A stretch of 64,000 nucleotides of DNA from Callorhinus ursinus (lineage: Eukaryota > Chordata > Mammalia > Carnivora > Otariidae), in contig NW_020312785.1 in assembly GCF_003265705.1 (NCBI RefSeq), forward strand, positions 25,494,561-25,558,560, given 5' to 3'. A model generated the notes under the pieces. That model did no database searches. It was not told the DNA's origin and saw nothing but the letters and a program-made list of their open reading frames with translations. How positions within the stretch are numbered: position 1 is the stretch's first letter; every line of letters starts with the position of its first letter. Below are positions 57,414 through 64,000 of the stretch, piece after piece. A program made the translations under genes and the position numbers.

Positions 57414-58999
57414 AGATTAGCTTAGTTATAAAATTCTTTTAAAAAAAAACTCTACTTACTTAATGCTAACATTTAAAACTCATTTACAAAACTACTTACA
57501 TTCAATTAAATTTACTGTGATTTCTTCTCATCTATGCCATGTGATCAGGAAGGGTATCAAAATATATTGCAGTTGGTTTTTAGCCAAGTATCACCTAAAG
57601 TATAATATTCTAATGCATAATGTAAATTAGAAACATAACCCATCTGCTTAGTAGGATAATGAAATCTTTTGTATCAAATCTTAAAAATATACATATATTA
57701 TCTACAATGATATGTTAATCAATTATTGGTAGAAGTGCCTGCTATTATTTGAGACAAAATTTCCCATGACTGGAGCACAAAATTCTTTTCAAGTGGGCAT
57801 TCTTTGTGCATCTGGAAGCCCAGCCTTCTACAGTACTGTCTAAAATTTCAGTTGAATGATGTTTTTAATTTAAGTTTCTCTATTTTCATATGTCAGTGGT
57901 AGATTACCACTTCATGTAACAATTACTCATAGTGCTTATCTGTAAATGAAATTCAAAAACATGACGTGAGCCTAATGTTCCGCCGGCACAAGCAGAGACA
58001 CCACTGCTCCTGCTCCTATCACACCTTATGTCAACATGTTCATTTGGAATAATAAAAAAATACACCTTCAAGGAAATAATTTGATTAAACCTTATCAGAG
58101 CAACTAACATTTCCTATTTGTGTGTAACATTTCAAATACTCAAAAATCGTACAAGCTCATCGGCATAGCAGGGAAGTGCGCTTCATGGCAACATTTTTCA
58201 ACATACAGCAAGGAGACAGTGAGCTCTGTTCTTCTCTTTGTTTCTGTCTGCGTGTGATATTGCGGGTGTGCCGCCAAGAAAAGCTCACAGCCTTGTCTTG
58301 TTGTGGTTTTGAAACTCACCCAGTCACTGTTTAAAGCCTCCCGAGTAGCTGTGTTAGAGAGCTTAAGTGTATTATATAACTTAAACTTGCCTCGCACTGC
58401 TCCCTTCCAAATATATACACTTAGATATTATTTTTATCTAGAGTTTATCACTCTTTTATACAAAGGCCATTAGAAACATTGTTATTGTGCTAATTAACTA
58501 CACGCTCCACTCAATTCTGAAATCAGGGAGAACTATGGAGTGAATCGAGGATGAAAGACCTGAAGGGACAAGAGTTATATCATCCTTACAGGATTGTAAG
58601 GGAAAATATTCTTAAAACCACATTTGAATTTTGTGGAATGTAATTAAAAGAACGATTTATGATCTCTGCAATAGATCAAGAAGTACAAACATGCAGAAAG
58701 AAAAAGTATTTTATCATCTTCATCCCATCTTTTTATTATCTTTATCCCATTCCAATTCCATCTCTCTAGAGGAATCGATATTAACTGTTAAGTGTGCACT
58801 CTACAACACCTTTCCTTATGCTGTTTATGTGTACACGTAGAGATTTTGAGCTTTACATGTTTAACACAAATTACACACTGTCTAGTAACTTGCTTTTTTT
58901 CCACTTTTTTTTCCTCGTTGCTTAACTTCTCCCTTCCCCAACCAGCTCACACCCTCACACTCTCTCTCTCTCCCTAATCTATCTTTTCTGTCTTTCTTT
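57414..58999. other. Unassigned DNA with a CpG-bearing patch
   Basis: No recognised repeat. The part at 57940-58400 is more complex and has about a dozen CpGs. The remainder is AT-rich and ends in a CT-rich run leading into the gap. Short frames here have no domain. Confidence 0.45.
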
Positions 59000-59099
59000 N
59001 NNNNNNNNNNNNNNNNNNNNNNNNNNNNNNNNNNNNNNNNNNNNNNNNNNNNNNNNNNNNNNNNNNNNNNNNNNNNNNNNNNNNNNNNNNNNNNNNNNN
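59000..59099. other. Assembly gap (100 N)
   Basis: Exactly 100 N, the usual placeholder for a gap of unknown size, flanked by TTTC/TTCC repeats. Reading frames spanning it are meaningless. Confidence 0.99.
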
Positions 59100-59151
59100 T
59101 CCTTCCTTCCTTCCTTCCTTCCTTCCTTCCTTCCTTCCTTTCTTTCTCCTT
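59100..59151. repeat. TTCC microsatellite next to gap
   Basis: About ten TTCC units after the gap, then TTTC and TCCTTCC. It probably continues through the gap to the TCTTTCTTT at 58990-58999. Confidence 0.96.
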
Positions 59152-60512
59152 CCTTTAATCTTCCTATGACTGTGCACGGGAGGCCTATTAGAGCTCCATC
59201 AGGAAACTGAAAGCAATCTAGATTTTCAAGCCTGGAGAAACTAGGAGAGCAGAGTTCAAAATAGAAACTGCTCTTGGCTTTCAGGAGATCTTCAGTGCAG
59301 GGGTTTGTTGCCCGTAGGATTTGGGGGCAGTTCCCACAGAATCCACTGCAAACCTCATGTTCTCTGTCCTTGTATCTGCCTATCATTCTCCCTTTCCAAA
59401 AGTTGTGTAAATAGCCTCTCACTGGTAGCATCTAACCCAGATTTCTACTGGCAAGAGAGCCTGGTAGACACAGATCACAATTTTATCCTTTGAGAGGCAA
59501 AGAGAGTGTGGAAGTGAGAGGAACAATGTTGACATAACTACAGACAACCCAGTAAAAGATTTAACATTTTTGAGACTTTGCATAAATATTTTTTTACATC
59601 ACAAAAGATAAAATAAATGGCTAAGGATAGGTTTATGTTGGAAATCTCCCCTCCCTTCTCTCTCATTTTCTTTCCCTCAGTCTCTCTTTATCTCTTACTT
59701 GCTCTCACTCTCTCTTTCATATGATTGTTCAATCTCCAAAATTTTTTAAAATTTCGTAAGAATAAACTTCCCTGTAGATATTTGGGGGGCATTATTTATT
59801 TTAATTCCTTGGACTAGGGACTAAGGGGGCCTTGCAATCTGAAAACTAATGCTTTTCAATTTTAATAAATTTCCTCATACATTTTTCTTTGAGAATCTCC
59901 CAACAGCATTTCTGTGTGACTTTCAGAAGCTTCTATTAATTGGGTATATGCTTTACTGAATTGATATCTATTATTTTCTTTTGCTTTCCATTTACTTACA
60001 TTTTAGTTCTATTTTCTGGAAGATGTTTCTCAACTTTTATCTTCTAGCCTTTTTTTGAGTTTTTTCTTAATTTCTAAAATTTTGTACTTTAAAAAAGGTC
60101 CTTTTATATCACTTTTTTTCCCCCACAGATGGACTATCTTCTATTAGATGTCTTTTTAGGCAATGAAGCTACTTGGCATACATGTCAGGCACTAAAGGTG
60201 GCAGGAAGTTGGGAAGGACATCTCTGATAACAGAGCTGACAAAGCAGTCCTGCTACCCCTGGACAAGCATATATTGCTGATGTCACTGCTATTTTTAGTC
60301 ACCTTTCCAATGGTTAGAGAAAGTCAACTTACTGCTACTTATTGACTTGTCAGTCAGATGACTGTCATGTTCAAATTCTATAGGTTATAAGATAAGTGAA
60401 GAAAGGTAAAATGTGATTTTCTAGGAGCTTCTACTACCAATTCTTCCTTAAGTCTCTTTGACTAGATCATGGTCACAGTGCTATAATTATTTGCAAAGGA
60501 GTCTGGGGAAAA
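59152..60512. other. Unassigned DNA
   Basis: No gene. The part at 59860-60110 resembles a degenerate old repeat in antisense ('GGAAGATGTTTCTCAACTTTTATC'), but I cannot name it. Confidence 0.4.
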
Positions 60513-60560
60513 TGTGTGTGTATGTGTCTGTGCGTGTGCGTGTGTGCGTGCGTGTGTGTT
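60513..60560. repeat. Imperfect (TG)n tract
   Basis: Alternating purine-pyrimidine TG/CG units, with several CG steps. The 92-codon frame starting in it is an artefact. Confidence 0.93.
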
Positions 60561-62379
60561 TGAGGACACTTCATACCCCAATAATTTAGGTTTCTGTTTC
60601 TATGTAAGTAACTTAAATCCTTTTATAATCCATCCCTTTGGCAAGCTAACTATCAAGGGGTATACCGATTCCCATATATTGAAAGATTCAATCTCTTCAC
60701 AAGGGACAGACTCCAAATTTCACCCAGTTACCAAACCAGCCCAAAGCCCAAGATGTTTGCTTCCTGTGTATATGTCTGTATCAAGATGGTAGATGATACC
60801 TCACAGTCCACTAACTTGAAGTTAGTAGGCGAGTCCTCTGTCCTCAATAATAATGAATGTACAATAGTGGGGATAGAATAATATGTCTGTAAAAAAAATT
60901 CCCATTTAGAAGGCATACAAAGAAATTACTAGTGCATAGTTTTACCAAATACAGCTGTGCAAGCATAACAGAAACTCCTGTCCTGAGGCATGCTTTGGCT
61001 CTGTTCTCTGGAAGGTATTTCCTTATCACCTACAACTAAGGTGGACAGTGGGAAGGATATCCAGAATTCCTAAGGGATATATAGTCTTAACAGCTGACTC
61101 TGTGATGGTATATGTCCAGGGGCCTTGAAATTATTTTAAGGTACTTGCAGCCACACGTTACTGTAGGGTAAGAATGGAGTTTCTTTCACAAAGGAAATAA
61201 CAATAATAAAAAAATATTAATAATTTCATTCACAAACATAATAGATTTCAAAAAATTCCCTTACACAGTAACACCAGTTGTTACAATTTACAGTATATGT
61301 CACCCTAGTGAGAGATCTAGTATCTTCGTAAGAGATTTGGGATATTTTGGAACACACCATTTTTTAAGGAACTAAGAAAACGTAATAAAGAAAGTACAAA
61401 ATAAGATGCCACAAAATCCAGTTTGTCTCTACATCTATATTTACTAGATATTTGGCTTTGAACAAGAAACAGACATTCCTTAACGTAGTTTTGCCTTCTT
61501 TAAAATGTTATTAACCTCTATAAGGAACAAATGAGATAACATGAAGGAAAGTGTTTTGTGGATTATAAAATAGCCCATTATATTAGGTATTATTGTTATG
61601 ACAGCAATCACTGAAAAGCACCTACTATAATAGAAAATTTTCTTTATATCAAGTATGTCATAAAAGAAAAAAATTATATAATGTGCTGAGCATGCTATCA
61701 AGTATTGTATAATGCTCAAGGGACATTTCTATGAGAACTTGGCATTGCTATTCTCAGTGTCAAATGCATCATTGTGGCTGCATTACAGAGCATCATTATT
61801 TGGGGCATCTTTCACAAATTTCACATATAATGAATATATATAATTTTCTTTTTTGAAGCAAAAATAGAGAGTGTGGGTTCTTATGATTGAAAAGGATTAT
61901 AATTTATTTTAGAAATAAATTCTTATCAAGGGCTGTGTGCCCTTGTTTCAACAAGCCATTATTAAAAGCCCAGCTCAAATATATTTCTTAATGGCTGATG
62001 AACTATGCAAAAACATACTGAACACTGGGAAAAATCTGGGGCTAGTCACAATGTGCAAATATAGATGTATCAGTCTGCACTTCCTATTGTGCAGATGGAT
62101 TTTTTTTCCTAGTGCTCCTGCAATGAATCCATAATATTCTGTCGTATACACACGTATGTATGGCTCCAGCCCAGGGCAGTCTTTTCATTGTCAAGAACCA
62201 GTGTCAAAACACTGGCATCAGATCAGTAAAATGTAGACAACAAAGCTACATTTTAACCACCCAGACAAAGAATACTGGACTGGCTACATAGATATTACCT
62301 TTGTGTAGAGATAATTAGTTTAAACAGAGTGAATGACTCATGTTCATATAACCCAAGCAAAATTTTAAAAATTTAATTT
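60561..62379. other. Unassigned AT-rich DNA
   Basis: About 1.8 kb with no gene and no recognised repeat. Confidence 0.5.
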
Positions 62380-62384
62380 TCAGG

Positions 62385-62572
62385 AGTTCGTATATATAGA
62401 CATTACATATATGTAGTGACATGTGGAGTGTATATGTATATATCATTATATATGATAATATATGTGCATATATTTGCACATATACACATATATGTACATA
62501 TATACATACATATACACATTTGCACATGTGTACATATGCATATTATACAAACATATATTTATATATGGTTAT
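62385..62572. repeat. TATATG/ACATAT low-complexity tract
   Basis: Imperfect alternating TATATG and CATATA units, with no sharp repeat unit. Both strands give artefactual Tyr/Ile/His-rich frames. Confidence 0.92.
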
Positions 62573-62773
62573 CATATTTTTACAGTGAACAATCTATCTC
62601 CCTGCCACCTTCATCTAATCTACAGTACAAAAAATAAGGATTATTACTGTTTTTAGCCTTTATTTTCTTGATGTTGCCTACATTTACACAAGTGACAAAG
62701 GATATATGACCTAATATTCTATTACATAAAAAGTAACATATCATAACACTCTTCTGCACCTTCATTTAAAAGG

Positions 62774-62859
62774 TGTATGCATATTGTATGCATATTAATA
62801 CATACATTCTTCATACTTTTATAAAGGCACATATTCTTCATACTTTTATACAGGTACCT
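62774..62859. repeat. Two adjacent short tandem duplications
   Basis: GTATGCATATT occurs twice at 62774-62795. A 27-bp unit starting ATTCTTCATACTTTTATA occurs twice at 62806-62859 with few differences. Confidence 0.88.
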
Positions 62860-63029
62860 AAATTCTACTTTATGATGATCCATAATTTAAGTAGCCCCTT
62901 TCTGATAGACAGTAGCATATTAAATATCATTTAATGTTTAAAAATTACTCCAAAGGAAATCTTCAAATGTTATTTCCTAAGAGTGCACATAGACATACTG
63001 GTCAACCAAGACAACCTAGAAACCTGGTT

Positions 63030-63703
63030 TTCTTCTAGGATAAAGTAGAAGAAATGGATAAATTCTTAGAAACATGCAACCTAGCAAAACTCAATCAGTA
63101 AGAAATAGAGCATCTGAATGACAAATGCCAAGTAAAGAGATTGAATCAGTATTCAAAACCTCCCAACAAAGAAAAGCCCAGGACCAGATGGCTTCACTGA
63201 TAAATTTTACTAAACATTTAAAAAAGAATTTATGTCAATCCTTCACAAATTCTTCCAAAACTTAATGAAGAGGAAACACTCTCAAACTCATTTTATGAGG
63301 CAAGAATTACTTTGATATTAAATCCAGATAAGAACAATGTAAGTAAATAAAACTATGGGTCAATATCCCTGATGGATATAGATACAAAAATTCTCAACAA
63401 CCTAATTCAGCAGCATACTAAAAGGATTATATACTACGATCAAGGAGAATTCATCTTTGGGATACAAAGATGGTTCTACATATCCAAATCAATAAATGTG
63501 ATATGACACATTAATAGAATAAAAGATAAAAGTCATATGATCATCTCAATAAATGAGAAAAAAGTATTTGATAAAATTAAACATCAGTATATGATAAAGT
63601 CTCATCAAATTAGGTATAGAATGAATGTACTTAAACGTAATAAAGGCCATATGTGACAAGTCCATAGCTAACATCACATTTAATCATTAAAGATTTAAGC
63701 CTT
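63030..63703 (+). mobile_element. LINE-1 ORF2 fragment, plus strand (left of SINE)
   Basis: Reverse transcriptase part of L1 ORF2. 'GAAGAAATGGATAAATTCTTAG' in part (63050), 'AAAGCCCAGGACCAGATGGCTTC' in part (63174), 'CAATATCCCTGATGGATATAG' (63361) and 'AATAAATGAGAAAAAAGTATTTG' in part (63548) are in order. Frameshifts and stops disable it. Confidence 0.88.
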
Positions 63704-63891
63704 GGGGTGCCTGGGTGGCTCAGTGGGTTAAACATCTGCCTTTGGCTCAGGTCATGATCCCAGGGTCCTGGGATTGAGCCCTACATCAGGCTCCCTGCTG
63801 GGCAGGGAGCCTACTTCTCCCTCTGCCTCTGCTGCTGCTCCCCCTGCTTGTGCTCTCTGTCAGATAAATAAAATCTTAAAAAAAAAAAAAA
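63704..63891 (+). mobile_element. CAN SINE (SINEC), plus strand, in L1
   Basis: Complete SINE with head GGGGTGCCTGGGTGGCTCAG, inserted in the L1 ORF2 remnant in the same orientation. Target-site copies AAGATTTAAGCCTT / AAGGTTTAAACCTT differ at two of 14 positions. Confidence 0.96.
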
Positions 63892-64000
63892 AAGGTTTAA
63901 ACCTTTTCCTCTTAGACTCTTAGACAAGAACTCCCATTCATACCACTCTTATTCAGCATAGCATTGGAACTCCTAGCCAGAGCATCTGGCAAGAAAAACA
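63892..64000 (+). mobile_element. LINE-1 ORF2 fragment, continues past window end
   Basis: L1 ORF2 resumes after the SINE: 'TTATTCAGCATAGCATTGGAACTCCTAGCCAGAGC' in part matches the segment after the LSPLLF-like region of reverse transcriptase. It runs off the right edge. Confidence 0.88.

Noticed and set aside
5521..63891. SINE heads as functional tRNA genes
   Set aside because: They are tRNA-derived, but lack tRNA cloverleaf arms and a CCA-end context and are followed by the SINE body and A-tail.
1..64000. CRISPR array, phage, operon or other prokaryotic system
   Set aside because: Composition and repeat content are mammalian throughout; no regularly spaced repeats with unique spacers and no bacterial genes were seen.

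Overview
This window looks like nuclear DNA from a caniform carnivore (dog, bear, seal or mustelid side of Carnivora). The main evidence is 17 copies of the tRNA-Lys-derived CAN SINE (SINEC). Each has the expected order: a GGGGCGCCTGGGTGGCTCAG head, a body ending in a TC-rich stretch, and an AATAAA/poly(A) tail. The rest is AT-rich and dominated by old mammalian LINE-1, L2, MIR, LTR and DNA-transposon remnants. I cannot tell the species apart from the sequence alone.

I find no protein-coding gene, exon chain, tRNA, rRNA or credible CpG island. The longest ATG-initiated reading frames are about 100-150 codons. They fall in simple repeats, transposon remnants or unassigned DNA, and none shows a recognisable cellular domain. 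The window is best read as intergenic DNA or the inside of a very large intron. The unassigned stretches are listed so that the reader knows nothing else was seen there.

Layout. 1-7.8 kb: a GGAA microsatellite, a decayed retroviral pol remnant, two related L2 fragments, a MIR, one SINE and a GC-richer low-repeat patch with a 28-bp perfect palindrome. 7.9-14.4 kb: a long antisense L1 (split by a SINE), an L1 3' end and L1 5'/ORF1-like pieces. 14.4-19.9 kb: mostly unassigned, with a MIR. 20-23.3 kb: SINEs, a Tigger element with intact ends, and a fold-back plus direct-repeat cluster. 23.3-26.3 kb: one long L2/CR1-clade LINE carrying a nested hAT element, a SINE and an unidentified insert. 27-36.4 kb: L1 3' and 5' pieces, LTR-like pieces and a possible antisense ERV remnant. 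39-41 kb: a short duplication of L1 DNA in which only one copy carries a SINE. 42-53.7 kb: a MaLR LTR, MIRs, SINEs and a TTCC array with an assembly gap. 53.7-58.6 kb: a GC-richer unassigned block, a MIR split by an insertion, MER5A and another candidate conserved patch. 59-64 kb: a 100-N gap in a TTCC array, TG- and AT-rich low-complexity DNA, and an L1 ORF2 fragment that is split by a SINE and runs off the end.

I did not find a new multi-gene system. The points most worth following are structural: the palindrome at 6.95 kb, the fold-back cluster at 22.5 kb, the paired duplication at 39.0/40.6 kb with a SINE-free and a SINE-filled copy, the long L2, and three groups of SINE with different diagnostic sequences. 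Repeat family names come from recognition of consensus sequence by eye; no database search was run.
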